DNA of 26,084 nt from an uncultured Bacteroidales bacterium (GCA_934717675.1 CAKUYZ010000020.1:1-26084); one strand, 5' to 3'. Shown: positions 16,126-23,520, numbered from the stretch's first letter. Notes: generated by a model not told the origin, from the letters alone. Program-made: numbers and translations.

Positions 16126-16133
16126 CAAAGGTA
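16126..16133 (-). promoter_or_regulatory. possible -7 element upstream of prfB
   Basis: The minus strand reads TACCTTTG, an exact TAnnTTTG match, 105 bases before the prfB start. The only nearby upstream TTTG (16149-16146) is 12 bases away, too close for the usual -33 element. The 5' leader has partly complementary GC-rich segments around 16068-16125. Confidence 0.35.
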
Positions 16134-16152
16134 GGGCAAAAAAGCCAAACCT

Positions 16153-16746
16153 CTAGGCCTCTTCCGCCTCGTCGAGGTTCAGCAGCCCCTTGGGCAGCCG
16201 CAGGGTGATGGTCTTGGCATCGTCGTCTAGGCTCATCACAAAGTCGTCCGCGGCGGGCAGCATGAGTTCTGTGCCGTCCGTCCGTCGCACAATGAAGAGC
16301 GGGTTGGCGGCCACGCTGTCGTCAATGGCCTCAATCTCGCCCACCGTGCCGTCTTCTTCCGTCAGCACGGCGTAGCCCACCAGTGTCGGCTCCTCGTCCA
16401 TATCCTCGTCATCCTCTTGCCCTAGCGCGGCGGCGGCCTCGGAGCGAATCTTGCAGCCCACGAGCGGCGCGGCCTGGTCGGCTGTGCATATGTTGGCCAG
16501 TTCCACCGTGGCGGCTCTGTCTCCGCGCCTCGTGGTCTTGGCCATGCGCATCGGCACCACGCCGCCGTCCGTCACCACGAATAGGAACTCTGCCCCGAAG
16601 ACGCCGGCGTAGTCCACGTCGGGGCGCAATTTCACCAGCACCCCGCCGTTGGTGCCGTCAGTCTTGGTTATTGTGCCGGCGTCTGCCATTGCCATCGGCT
16701 CTCGGTCTCGGCCGGGTGTTATGATGGTGTCTATGTCTGTCCTCAT
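16153..16746 (-). CDS. rimM: ribosome maturation factor RimM
   Basis: RimM helps to process 16S rRNA and assemble the 30S head by binding ribosomal protein S19. The 197-residue product has the N-terminal RimM domain (GTITKTDGTNGGVLVKL to about residue 105, with LANICTADQAAPLVGCKI) and an acidic linker. The C-terminal PRC-barrel contains VGEIEAIDDS, LMLPAADDFV and the typical ending LPKGLLNLDE. The usual His-Gly in the first strand motif is Asp-Gly here, a modest departure. The start at 16746 gives an N-terminal extension; Met18 or Met20 is an alternative. It is 34 bases downstream of the large LRR gene and 132 bases upstream of prfB, all on the minus strand. Confidence 0.9.
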   Translation of the reverse strand: MRTDIDTIITPGRDREPMAMADAGTITKTDGTNGGVLVKLRPDVDYAGVFGAEFLFVVTDGGVVPMRMAKTTRRGDRAATVELANICTADQAAPLVGCKIRSEAAAALGQEDDEDMDEEPTLVGYAVLTEEDGTVGEIEAIDDSVAANPLFIVRRTDGTELMLPAADDFVMSLDDDAKTITLRLPKGLLNLDEAEEA

Positions 16747-16780
16747 CAGATTGAGTTGTTGTGTGTCTCTTGGTTCATAC

Positions 16781-19048
16781 TTATGGGTGGAATGTGTTGA
16801 TGCGTGAGTGCTTGCTCCACGCCGCCCTGTATTCTTTGCGCGCCTGTCGCGGCACGTTGACCCATGTGGCTTCGGGGATGGCCTCGCGACCCAGTTCGGC
16901 TGGTGTCTCGCTCAGGCAATATATCTCAAAGAGGCTCTCGCAGTCGTCAAAGGCGTAGTTGCCTATCTTGACCAACGTAGGCGGCAGTGTGACGGACTGC
17001 AGGGCGGAGCAGGCACGGAAGGCGTCATCTTCAATCACCCGTGCCTGCCGCGGAATGTTAATCTCGGCCAGGTGGGAGCAATCCGCGAACGCGCCGTCGG
17101 CAATTTTGGCCAGCCCGTCTGGCAGGCTCGCTCTCGTCAAGCCCGAGCAGCCGCCAAAGGCGCTCTTGCCCACTGTGGCTACCGATTGCGGCAACGATAT
17201 GGCCTTCAGGCTTTTGCATCCCTCGAAAGCTCTGTCGTCAATCTCGGCCAGGCCATCGGGCAGCGCCACCCCCTCCAGCGAGGCGCAGCCGCGAAACGTG
17301 CCGGCGGCAATGGCGTATAGCCCATCGGGGAGCAATATGCCCCTGAGTTTCCCGCACCCCGCGAAAGCGAAGTCGCCTATTGATGTCACCGTGGCCGGCA
17401 CCAAGACGTCTTCTAGGCTCGTGCAGCCCTCAAAGGCTTGGAGGCCAATCTCGCCCACGCCATTCAAGAGCCTGGCGCTGCGCAAGGCTGTGCACCCGGC
17501 GAAGCTCTTCCAGTCCACGCTCTCCACGGTCTCCGGCACCGTCACCTCGCGCAGCGATGTGCAGCCGCTAAACGCCTCCCAGCCTATGGTGCGCAACCCG
17601 TCTGGCAGGCTCACGCGCTCCAGTTTGGCGCAGTCGGCAAAGGCCCCGTCGGCCACTGACTCCACGCCCATGGGCAACACCACGTGGGTGAGAGAGGAGC
17701 AGCGGGCAAAGGCCCCGTCGGCAATCTCGGCCGCGGCGGGCAATATGACGGGCCGCCCGCCGACGCCGCCTTCATACTCGCCGCCCTCGCCGTCAGTCAG
17801 CACCACGCGGCGCAACTCCGAACAGCCCTCAAAGGCCGAGCTGCCAATGCTCTCCACTGAGCCGCTCATGCTCACGCTCTGAAGCCCCGAGCACTCGGCG
17901 AAGGCGCGGGCGGGCAGGGCGCGCAGCCCATCGGGAAGCCCCACGGCCACAAGGCCCTCGCACCCCCAGAACGCCGACGGGGCCAGGCTCCTGACGCGGC
18001 TGGGCAGGTAGACCACGAACGTCTCGCGGCTCTTGGGACAGAACAAGACGCGAGACGTGTCGGCCGTGAACAGCACGCCGTCTCGCTCAAAAAAGTATTT
18101 GTTGCCTTGCGCCACGCTGAGGTCTGTGAGATTGCGGCAGCGGCTTATGGCGTCGTCTTCAATTTGCCGCAGGCCCGTGGGCAGCGTCAGGCTCTCGAGG
18201 GAGTCGCAGTCGGCAAAAGCCCCGTTGCCCAGGTAGAGCAACGACGGCGGCAGGCTCACGCCCCTGAGCCTGGAGCATCCGGCGAACGCCGCGCCGCCTA
18301 TGCTTCGCACCCCATTGGACACAGTGACGCTCCGCAACGCCGCGCAGCCGCTGAAGGCGGCTGCTGACAGGTGAGACAAGGAGCCTGGCACGCGCACGCT
18401 GTCTAGCGCCGTGCACATGTCAAAGACGTTGGTGCCTAGCGTCTTGAGGCTGTCAGGCAACTCTATAGACCTCAAGGAGGAGCAACGGGCGAACGCCCTG
18501 GAGCCAATGTGGCGCACTGAGGGCGGCACCACCACGCGCCGCAGGGTGCGGCAGAGGGCGAATGTGCCGTCCGCTATGGAGTCTACTGACGCGGGAATGG
18601 AATATTCGGCCTGCTCTGAGGCCTTGGGATAGAGCAATATGCGAGATCTGCTCTTGTTGAACAGCACGCCCGATGAGGCGCAGAACGAGGGATTGCCGCC
18701 ATCGACAAACACGGCGCGGAGAGACGAGTAGCCATGGTCGCCGCCAAAGTCAACGTCTATCGTCTCCACCGACGCCGGAATCACCAGCGTCCGCATCTGG
18801 CTGCACCAGCGAAACGCCTCGGCTGTTATGCGCGTCACGCGGCAACCGGCCACAGTGTCGGGGATCACCACGTTGTCCACCCCGTCCACAAAGGTCAGGG
18901 CCACGGTGGTGTCTGATGTGAGCAAAAAAGTGAGATAGCCGCTCTTGAACTTGCCCATCACTTTCGAGCCTATGGGCTGCGCCAGGGCGCCGGAGCATAT
19001 CAAGGTCAGCAGACTGATGACAGTCAGCCATATAGCTTTGGTCTTCAT
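16781..19048 (-). CDS. large BspA-like leucine-rich-repeat protein, exported
   Basis: A 755-residue protein with a signal peptide (about 1-23, ending SGALA). The rest is almost entirely LRR_5 repeats of 23 residues. About 23 units can be counted from their FxxC signatures (EAFRWC, RAFARC, SAFEGC, GAFADC and so on), each followed by a LP-x-x-L-x-x-I strand. Two loop insertions of the form GNPSF...GVLF and GNKYF...GVLF interrupt the solenoid, as in other BspA-type proteins. The end is a short cap (WVNVPRQARKEYRAAW) with no type IX sorting tail and no anchor. Such proteins are commonly adhesins or host-binding factors; no ligand can be read from the sequence. rimM follows closely on the same strand. 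Confidence 0.9.
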   Translation of the reverse strand: MKTKAIWLTVISLLTLICSGALAQPIGSKVMGKFKSGYLTFLLTSDTTVALTFVDGVDNVVIPDTVAGCRVTRITAEAFRWCSQMRTLVIPASVETIDVDFGGDHGYSSLRAVFVDGGNPSFCASSGVLFNKSRSRILLYPKASEQAEYSIPASVDSIADGTFALCRTLRRVVVPPSVRHIGSRAFARCSSLRSIELPDSLKTLGTNVFDMCTALDSVRVPGSLSHLSAAAFSGCAALRSVTVSNGVRSIGGAAFAGCSRLRGVSLPPSLLYLGNGAFADCDSLESLTLPTGLRQIEDDAISRCRNLTDLSVAQGNKYFFERDGVLFTADTSRVLFCPKSRETFVVYLPSRVRSLAPSAFWGCEGLVAVGLPDGLRALPARAFAECSGLQSVSMSGSVESIGSSAFEGCSELRRVVLTDGEGGEYEGGVGGRPVILPAAAEIADGAFARCSSLTHVVLPMGVESVADGAFADCAKLERVSLPDGLRTIGWEAFSGCTSLREVTVPETVESVDWKSFAGCTALRSARLLNGVGEIGLQAFEGCTSLEDVLVPATVTSIGDFAFAGCGKLRGILLPDGLYAIAAGTFRGCASLEGVALPDGLAEIDDRAFEGCKSLKAISLPQSVATVGKSAFGGCSGLTRASLPDGLAKIADGAFADCSHLAEINIPRQARVIEDDAFRACSALQSVTLPPTLVKIGNYAFDDCESLFEIYCLSETPAELGREAIPEATWVNVPRQARKEYRAAWSKHSRINTFHP

Positions 19049-19079
19049 CGGGGTCAGAGGGTTGATTTCCGCAGGTTTA

Positions 19080-19110
19080 CAAAATTAGTCAATTGACCGA
19101 TACGCACGAA
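19080..19110 (-). promoter_or_regulatory. probable promoter of the large LRR gene
   Basis: The minus strand reads TAATTTTG (19087-19080), an exact TAnnTTTG match, 31 bases before the start codon. A TTCG at 19110-19107, one base off the -33 TTTG, lies 19 bases upstream. Spacing and position are right for a Bacteroidota promoter. Confidence 0.5.
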
Positions 19111-19338
19111 ACGCCAACAGAGTTTCGCCCCCGTGGCCACCTCTATGACAGTCACACATTTTTATAAATCTAAGCAAGCACAATGGCTTCTTTGCGGTCA
19201 TTTTAGAATGATTAAAATGTTGAATGACAATGAGTGCGACAAAATACACAAAAGCCTTGCCCTGGTTAAAAAAAATTGCGTCATGACCCGTCTCTCGCAA
19301 ATATGCTTAACGGGATGTTCCGCAATGTGGGCAAAAGC
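19111..19338. other. AT-rich divergent intergenic region, no gene seen
   Basis: This part of the 337-base gap between the divergent LRR and YfiR-like genes is clearly more AT-rich than its surroundings. A plus-strand open frame of 79 codons (19133-19372) crosses it, but its composition and content do not look like a protein. I see no RNA gene and no strong hairpin. Confidence 0.4.
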
Positions 19339-19346
19339 TATATTTG
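19339..19346 (+). promoter_or_regulatory. possible -7 element of the YfiR-like gene
   Basis: TATATTTG matches TAnnTTTG exactly and lies 39 bases before the ATG at 19386. The -33 region holds only a poor match (TGTT at 19316-19319), so the call rests mainly on the -7 motif and the position. Confidence 0.45.
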
Positions 19347-19385
19347 TTATGCGTAATTCAACCTCTACCTAAAACCCTTTAAGTC

Positions 19386-19892
19386 ATGAAGAAACTGTTA
19401 CTACCCATTTTGGCTCTGCTGCTGTTCGCCGGCCCGGCCCTTGGGCAGCACACCAAGGTGCAAGCCATTTTCCTGTTCCAGTTCGCGCGCTACACCAGTT
19501 GGCCTAAAGACGATGTCGCCAACTCGTTCATAATCTCCGTCGTGGGGTCTGACGAGATGGCCGCTGAGCTGCGCCGCATGACAGAGGGCAAAAGCATTGG
19601 CGGCAGGCCTATTGACGTGGTGACGTCGTCGTCGCCGCGCAACCTGCCCAAATCCGAGATCGTCTTCCTTGGCGGCAAGTTTGGCTCCAACGCCAAGTCC
19701 GTCATCAACAATCAGTATGGCCACCCGGTGCTCATCGTCACGCAGGGCGGCGGCATGTGCGTCTATGGCGCGGGTGTGACCTTGGTGCCGTCAGGGGACA
19801 ACGTGACGTTTGAGGCCAGCAAGCATAACTTGGAGAAGTGCGGCATAAAGATGTCGCCCAAGGTGTTGGCAATGGGCAAAGAGGTTTATTAG
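19386..19892 (+). CDS. YfiR-like (DUF4154) exported protein
   Basis: A 168-residue protein with a clear signal peptide (MKKLLLPILALLLFAGPALG). The mature part fits the YfiR/DUF4154 pattern: KVQAIFLFQFARYTSWP at the start, a FIISVVGSDEMAAEL strand-helix, GKSIGGRPIDVV, an IVFLGG strand and a C-terminal NVTFEASKHNLEKCGIKMSPKVL. In gamma-proteobacteria YfiR is a periplasmic repressor of the diguanylate cyclase YfiN; in Bacteroidota the family is widespread with no settled role. No cyclase, kinase or TonB-type partner adjoins it here. It is a single-gene unit between its own promoter and a terminator. Confidence 0.85.
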   Translation: MKKLLLPILALLLFAGPALGQHTKVQAIFLFQFARYTSWPKDDVANSFIISVVGSDEMAAELRRMTEGKSIGGRPIDVVTSSSPRNLPKSEIVFLGGKFGSNAKSVINNQYGHPVLIVTQGGGMCVYGAGVTLVPSGDNVTFEASKHNLEKCGIKMSPKVLAMGKEVY

Positions 19893-19929
19893 GCACTGGA
19901 GACATCCCCAAAATTTTGATATGGAGCGT

Positions 19930-19968
19930 GGCGGCGCAGCCTTCGGGCTTCGTCGCCTTGTCTTTTTT
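19930..19968 (+). terminator. terminator after the YfiR-like gene, with a TTCG tetraloop
   Basis: GGCGGCGCAGCC and GGCTTCGTCGCC pair over 12 positions with one G-T pair and one mismatch around a C-TTCG-G loop. A T-rich run ends at 19968. It starts 37 bases after the stop codon. The stable UUCG-type loop and the T-run make this a convincing intrinsic terminator. Confidence 0.85.
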
Positions 19969-20004
19969 CGGAACGCCCCTCCCATCGGAGGTGAAAAATA
20001 TGCT

Positions 20005-20012
20005 TACATTTG
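20005..20012 (+). promoter_or_regulatory. possible -7 element of udk
   Basis: TACATTTG matches TAnnTTTG exactly, 78 bases before the udk start and 36 bases after the preceding terminator. No good -33 TTTG is seen at the proper distance. Confidence 0.35.
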
Positions 20013-20090
20013 GGCGGGGGGCGTGTGTATGCGTCACTCCGCTCGAACACATTTTTCTACAGGCAATTTTTAAAACAAACATTAGAGACT

Positions 20091-20699
20091 ATGCTCATCA
20101 TAGGAATAGCAGGAGGCTCCGGCTCTGGCAAGACCACCGTCGTGAACAAGATTGTCGGCGGTATGGACGGCGGCCGGGTCACCGTGATTTGCCAAGACAA
20201 TTATTACAACGACAATGCGCACCTCACCCTGGCCGAGAGGCGCAAGATAAATTTCGACCATCCAAACGCCATTGAGTTCCCGCTCCTCATAAGCCACTTG
20301 CGGCAGCTCCGCGAGGGCAGGGCCATCGAGATGCCGACCTACTCTTTTGTTGAGAGCACCCGCATGAAGGAGACGATGCACGTGGAGCCACATGATGTGG
20401 TCATCGTGGAGGGAATCTTGGTGCTGGCCATCCCAGAGTTGCGGGACATCATGGACATCAAGGTGTTTGTAGACGCTGACGCAGACGACCGTCTGGCGCG
20501 CAGGATAAGACGCGATGTGGCAGAGCGCGGGCGTCAGCTTGAGAACGTACTCAACCACTACGAGACCACCGTCAAGCCTATGCACCTCCAGTTCATTGAA
20601 CCCTCAAAACGCTACGCCGACCTCATTGTGCCGCAGGGTGGGGACAATGAGATTGCCATAGACGTGCTTCGCCATTTCATTGGCCGAAAAATAGAATGA
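20091..20699 (+). CDS. udk: uridine kinase
   Basis: Phosphorylates uridine and cytidine to UMP and CMP in pyrimidine salvage. The 202-residue product has the P-loop GGSGSGKT at 8-15, the substrate-site segment CQDNYYND, NFDHPNAIEFPLL, the YSFVESTR motif, the Walker-B-like VVIVEGILVL and the lid RRIRRDVAERGR. The frame is open upstream to 20010, but the family sequence begins exactly at MLIIGIAGGSGSG, so the ATG at 20091 is chosen. Its stop overlaps the start of the next gene (ATGA type), so translation of the two is probably coupled. Confidence 0.96.
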   Translation: MLIIGIAGGSGSGKTTVVNKIVGGMDGGRVTVICQDNYYNDNAHLTLAERRKINFDHPNAIEFPLLISHLRQLREGRAIEMPTYSFVESTRMKETMHVEPHDVVIVEGILVLAIPELRDIMDIKVFVDADADDRLARRIRRDVAERGRQLENVLNHYETTVKPMHLQFIEPSKRYADLIVPQGGDNEIAIDVLRHFIGRKIE

Positions 20700-21202
20700 T
20701 GGCCCCTATGCAAGACATTAATTATGACAACTCACGCCTGCGCCGCCAAGACAGGCGGATGGAGCGAGCCGAGGCCGTGAGCCTGCTCGAGAGGGGCGAG
20801 TGCGGCGTCTTGTCGGTGACCAACGCCCAAGGCGCGCCCTATGGCGTCCCGATGTGCTATGCCTGGGACGGCGGCGCGGCCATATATCTCCATTGCGCGC
20901 CCGAGGGCGAGAAACTGGCGTGCTTGGCGGCCAATGCCATGGCGTCATTGTGCGTGGTGGGGCGCGCCCGCGTCTTGGAGCAGAAATTTTCTATGGAGTT
21001 TGAGAGCCTGGTGATCCGTTGCCGAGCCGCGGTGGTGACCGGCGAGGAGGAAAAGAAGCGCGCCCTGCTGCTCCTTGTGGCAAAATATTCTCCAAACTAT
21101 GCCGATGAGGGGCGGCAATACGTCGATAGAACCCACGCCAAAACCACTGTCATCAGGCTAGACGTGCTGTCAATGAGTGGTAAAAGACGCTTTGCAAAGT
21201 GA
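20696..21202 (+). CDS. NimA-like pyridoxamine 5'-phosphate oxidase-family flavin-binding protein
   Basis: A 168-residue split-barrel protein of the pyridoxamine-phosphate-oxidase-related, flavin-nucleotide-binding group. The first domain segments RAEAVSLLERGECGVLSV, GAPYGVPMCYAW, AAIYLHCAPEGEKL and ANAMASLCVVG follow the pattern of Bacteroides Nim proteins. The KKRALLLLVAKYSP helix and IRLDVLSMSGKRR end also match. Nim proteins can act as nitroimidazole reductases, but most chromosomal relatives are not known to do so, so no resistance is claimed. The ATG overlaps the udk stop by four bases (ATGA). Met5 is an alternative start. Coupling with uridine kinase gives no obvious shared pathway. Confidence 0.88.
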   Translation: MMAPMQDINYDNSRLRRQDRRMERAEAVSLLERGECGVLSVTNAQGAPYGVPMCYAWDGGAAIYLHCAPEGEKLACLAANAMASLCVVGRARVLEQKFSMEFESLVIRCRAAVVTGEEEKKRALLLLVAKYSPNYADEGRQYVDRTHAKTTVIRLDVLSMSGKRRFAK

Positions 21203-21250
21203 GGGGTCGTTTTCGGGGAAATTGTTAAACATTATTAAATAGGGGGGGTA

Positions 21251-21282
21251 TTTGTTAAATCTAAAACGGCGATATATCTTTG
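21251..21282 (+). promoter_or_regulatory. strong Bacteroidota-type promoter
   Basis: TTTG at 21251-21254 and TATCTTTG at 21275-21282 match both parts of the Bacteroides consensus (-33 TTTG, -7 TAnnTTTG) exactly, with a 20-base spacer in the usual range. It is the best promoter match in the window. It points away from the NimA-like gene into a stretch with no long ORF. Confidence 0.75.
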
Positions 21283-21366
21283 CCCACAGATAAAGCATAC
21301 AAGGCTGGCATATGACGAAAGTCGTGGTTTGCCGGGGCTGTACTCTTTGTCCGCTAACTAAACATT

Positions 21367-21480
21367 ATGATGAGCAACTTATCGTCCGAGACCCGCAGAG
21401 AGGCTGACTCGCTCAGCCTATGGTTCAAAGTATTGTTTTCAGCATTGCTGCTGGCTCTTGCTGTGGCCGTGGCGTTTTGA
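21367..21480 (+). CDS. candidate 37-residue single-pass membrane peptide
   Basis: An ATG-ATG start leads to a 37-codon ORF ending in TGA. The N-terminal half is polar (MMSNLSSETRREADSLSLWF) and the C-terminal half is one continuous hydrophobic segment, FKVLFSALLLALAVAVAF, which ends right at the stop. This is the shape of a small inner-membrane protein. The ORF starts about 78 bases after the probable transcription start of the promoter at 21251-21282, preceded by an A/T-rich CTAACTAAACATT. It is alone between convergent queA and the NimA-like gene. I do not know a family for it, and an RNA function for this transcript is not excluded. Confidence 0.5.
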   Translation: MMSNLSSETRREADSLSLWFKVLFSALLLALAVAVAF

Positions 21481-21712
21481 TTTCTTTTTTTTGACCAGTC
21501 GCGGTCTCCAAACTACCTGAATAAAACCTTTTTGATAAAAGACATCCGCCAACGGGCGGCTTGTTCATCCTGCACTAAGGAATAGTATAATCATTAAGCA
21601 GGATTAAGTTCGACCTATGCAAGAACGTCATTTGCCAAACTGAGGGGCAAATGCGAAGCCCCGAAGACGCGATGTCTCCGGGGCTTTCCTCGTCTCCTCT
21701 CGTGCTCTCGGC
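21481..21712. other. hairpin-rich non-coding stretch between the small ORF and queA
   Basis: After an 8-base T-run (near 21483-21492) come several possible stems: CCGCC-GGCGG (about 21548-21561), ATCCTGC paired with GCAGGAT across 24 bases, GTTC paired with GAAC, and CATTTGCC/GGCAAATG with a 9-base loop (21629-21653). The last is GCCCCGAAGAC/GTCTCCGGGGC (21658-21684) with one mismatch and a 5-base loop, probably the shared terminator for the plus-strand unit and queA. No protein frame fits. The density of pairable segments leaves room for a structured RNA. Confidence 0.45.
21658..21684. terminator. hairpin between convergent small unit and queA
   Basis: The arms 21658-21668 and 21674-21684 pair over 11 positions with one mismatch. 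A short T-rich stretch follows on the plus strand (CTTTCCT). It lies 28 bases beyond the queA stop on the minus strand and could serve both directions. Confidence 0.6.
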
Positions 21713-22903
21713 CTATGGGATTAGGAGTGAAGAGTCGCCATAGCTCAAGAATCGGTAGCCGGAGTCTAGCGCATGGGCGTAGATTCTCTTCCATTCCATG
21801 CCCACCAGTGCCCCAATGAGCAGCAGCAGGGTGCTGTGAGGCTGGTGGAAGTTAGTAATGAGGGCGTCTACGAGGCGAAACCTGTATCCTGGCATTATCA
21901 TTATCTGCGTCTGGCTGTGCAGCTGGTCTTGCCCTTGCTCGTCAAGGTGGCGTGCCAGTCGGCTCAGGGCCTCGGCCGTGGTGTGGTCTTGCGGCAGGCC
22001 ATATGCATCCCATTGCGCCAGCCCGTCGTCAATGCTTTGCCCCTCAAGCAGCTTCACGCCAAGCCAATAGAGGCTCTCCAAAGTGCGGACCGACGTGGTG
22101 CCCACGGCCACCACCTTGCGCCCGCCGGCAGCCAGTTGGCGGATCACGTCTTTCTCCACCACAATATGTTCGGTGTGCATGACGTGCTGCTCCACGTTGT
22201 CCGTCTGGATGGGCTTAAAAGTTCCGGCCCCCACATGGAGCGTGACGGAGAGGATCTTGTGGCCGCGGGCCTCGACGTCGGCCAGCACTTCGGGCGTGAA
22301 GTGCAGTCCGGCCGTGGGGGCCGCCACGGAGCCCTTGTGTGCGCTATATACCGTCTGGTAGCGCGTCTCGTCAATGGCCTCCGTCTCGCGGTTGAGGTAT
22401 GGCGGGATGGGCATGACGCCGGCAGCCTCTATGACCTCGGCGAAAGTGAGGCTCTCTGGCCATGAGAAACGGATGGTTGACGTGTTGCCATCTTGCGCCA
22501 GCCTCAGTGCCGAGAGCCTGACCTCGGCCCCCGACACGCTCACGGTCGTCTCCAGCTCACCGTCTTTCCACCGCTTGGAGTTGCCCACGATGCACTTCCA
22601 GACCGACGCGCCGCGGGCCGCGAAAGCCTGCTCCACTTCGGCCGGCTCTAACGGCTCCAGGCAAAATATCTCAATGGCCGCACCCGTGGCTTTGGAAAAT
22701 TTGAGCCTGGCGCGGATCACCTTGGTGTCATTTCGCACCAGCAGCGCGCCCTCGGGTAAGAAGTCGGCCACGTCTCGGAAGTGGGCGTCGGTTATGTCGC
22801 CGTGGCGGTAGACCAGCAGCTTCGAGGCGTCGCGGCTGGCCAACGGATATTTGGCAATGCGCTCCTCGGGGAGCTCGTAGTCATAGTCTTTCTGGTTTAT
22901 CAT
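21713..22903 (-). CDS. queA: S-adenosylmethionine:tRNA ribosyltransferase-isomerase (QueA)
   Basis: Adds the ribosyl part of S-adenosylmethionine to preQ1 in tRNA to form epoxyqueuosine, a late step of queuosine synthesis. The 396-residue product begins MINQKDYDYELPEERIAKYP, typical of QueA. It carries LVRNDTKVIRARL, GAAIEIFCLEPL, SVAAPTAGLHFTPEVL, TLHVGAGTFKPI, the TSVRTLES motif and the terminal NFHQPHSTLLLLIGALVG. It is longer than the roughly 350-residue enterobacterial enzyme, as is common in Bacteroidota. The frame is open to 22963, but that extension overlaps ruvC and lacks family sequence. The start lies 11 bases after the ruvC stop, so the two are probably co-transcribed. Confidence 0.95.
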   Translation of the reverse strand: MINQKDYDYELPEERIAKYPLASRDASKLLVYRHGDITDAHFRDVADFLPEGALLVRNDTKVIRARLKFSKATGAAIEIFCLEPLEPAEVEQAFAARGASVWKCIVGNSKRWKDGELETTVSVSGAEVRLSALRLAQDGNTSTIRFSWPESLTFAEVIEAAGVMPIPPYLNRETEAIDETRYQTVYSAHKGSVAAPTAGLHFTPEVLADVEARGHKILSVTLHVGAGTFKPIQTDNVEQHVMHTEHIVVEKDVIRQLAAGGRKVVAVGTTSVRTLESLYWLGVKLLEGQSIDDGLAQWDAYGLPQDHTTAEALSRLARHLDEQGQDQLHSQTQIMIMPGYRFRLVDALITNFHQPHSTLLLLIGALVGMEWKRIYAHALDSGYRFLSYGDSSLLIP

Positions 22904-22914
22904 GTGTGTTGTTG

Positions 22915-23520
22915 TCAGTTTGTCTTGACCCTGTCGGGGTTTTGCCTCAAGAAGTCTTCCCACGAAGATGTGGCCTTGCCAACCCCGCGTGGAATCTTGA
23001 CCCCGCCGTCCGTGTCGGCCCCTCCTGTGAGGCCCTGCACCCTGGCTGTCATGAAGTGGCAGTAGGCTATGGCCAGGGCGTCTGTCGCGTCAAGGAACTT
23101 GGGAATGTCGGCAAAGTGGAGCATCTTTTGCAGCATGTTGGCCACCTGCTCTTTGGTGGCGGCTCCGTTGCCCGTTATGGCCTGCTTGACGCGCATGGGC
23201 GCATATTCGCTCACGGCCATGCCATGAGCCAAGGCCGCGGCCATGCACACGCCCTGCGCCCTGCCGAGCTTTAGCATGGTCTGGACGTTCTTGCCGCAAA
23301 AAGGCGCCTCGATGGCCAGCTCCTGAGGCTCGAACTCGCCAATGATGACGTTGACGCGGTCAAAGATTCTCTTCAGGCGCGCGTAGTGGTCGGCCACCCT
23401 GCCCATCTGGACGGTGCCCAGCACCACCACCTCGGCGTGGTTGCCATCCACGTCTATTATGGAGTAGCCCATGACGTTGGTGCCGGGGTCTATGCCCAAA
23501 ATGCGTCTGGCCTTGCCCAT
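22915..23520 (-). CDS. ruvC: crossover junction endodeoxyribonuclease RuvC
   Basis: Resolves Holliday junctions in recombination with RuvAB. The 201-residue protein shows the RNase H-like fold with the catalytic acids Asp11 (LGIDPGT), Glu71 (AIEAPF), Asp144 and Asp147 (FLDATDALAIA). It also has the GRAQGV helix and the MRVKQAITGNGAATKEQV segment. The last about 30 residues are a basic and polar tail beyond the catalytic core. The ATG shares one base with the TGA of the upstream DUF4286 gene (TGATG), a sign of coupled translation. Confidence 0.96.
   Translation of the reverse strand: MGKARRILGIDPGTNVMGYSIIDVDGNHAEVVVLGTVQMGRVADHYARLKRIFDRVNVIIGEFEPQELAIEAPFCGKNVQTMLKLGRAQGVCMAAALAHGMAVSEYAPMRVKQAITGNGAATKEQVANMLQKMLHFADIPKFLDATDALAIAYCHFMTARVQGLTGGADTDGGVKIPRGVGKATSSWEDFLRQNPDRVKTN

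Noticed and set aside
16060..16130. GC-rich partly complementary segments in the prfB leader as a riboswitch.
   Set aside because: The stems are imperfect and match no riboswitch I know; RF2 is already explained by frameshift autoregulation.
18107..18367. Plus-strand frames opposite the large LRR gene, including several of 60-300 codons.
   Set aside because: The repeat structure on the minus strand explains them as periodic shadows.
19133..19372. 79-codon ORF in the divergent gap upstream of the YfiR-like gene.
   Set aside because: It spans the AT-rich promoter region and its composition is not protein-like.
21312..21407. A 31-codon ORF overlapping the small membrane ORF (MTKVVVCRGCTLCPLTKHY and on) with three cysteines.
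   Set aside because: No family, no clear leader, and it overlaps the better-shaped membrane ORF; it could be a short upstream ORF, but the evidence is too thin.
21481..21660. 6S RNA or tmRNA in the hairpin-rich stretch.
   Set aside because: No tmRNA tag frame or tRNA-like ends and no long central-bubble stem typical of 6S RNA could be drawn by eye.
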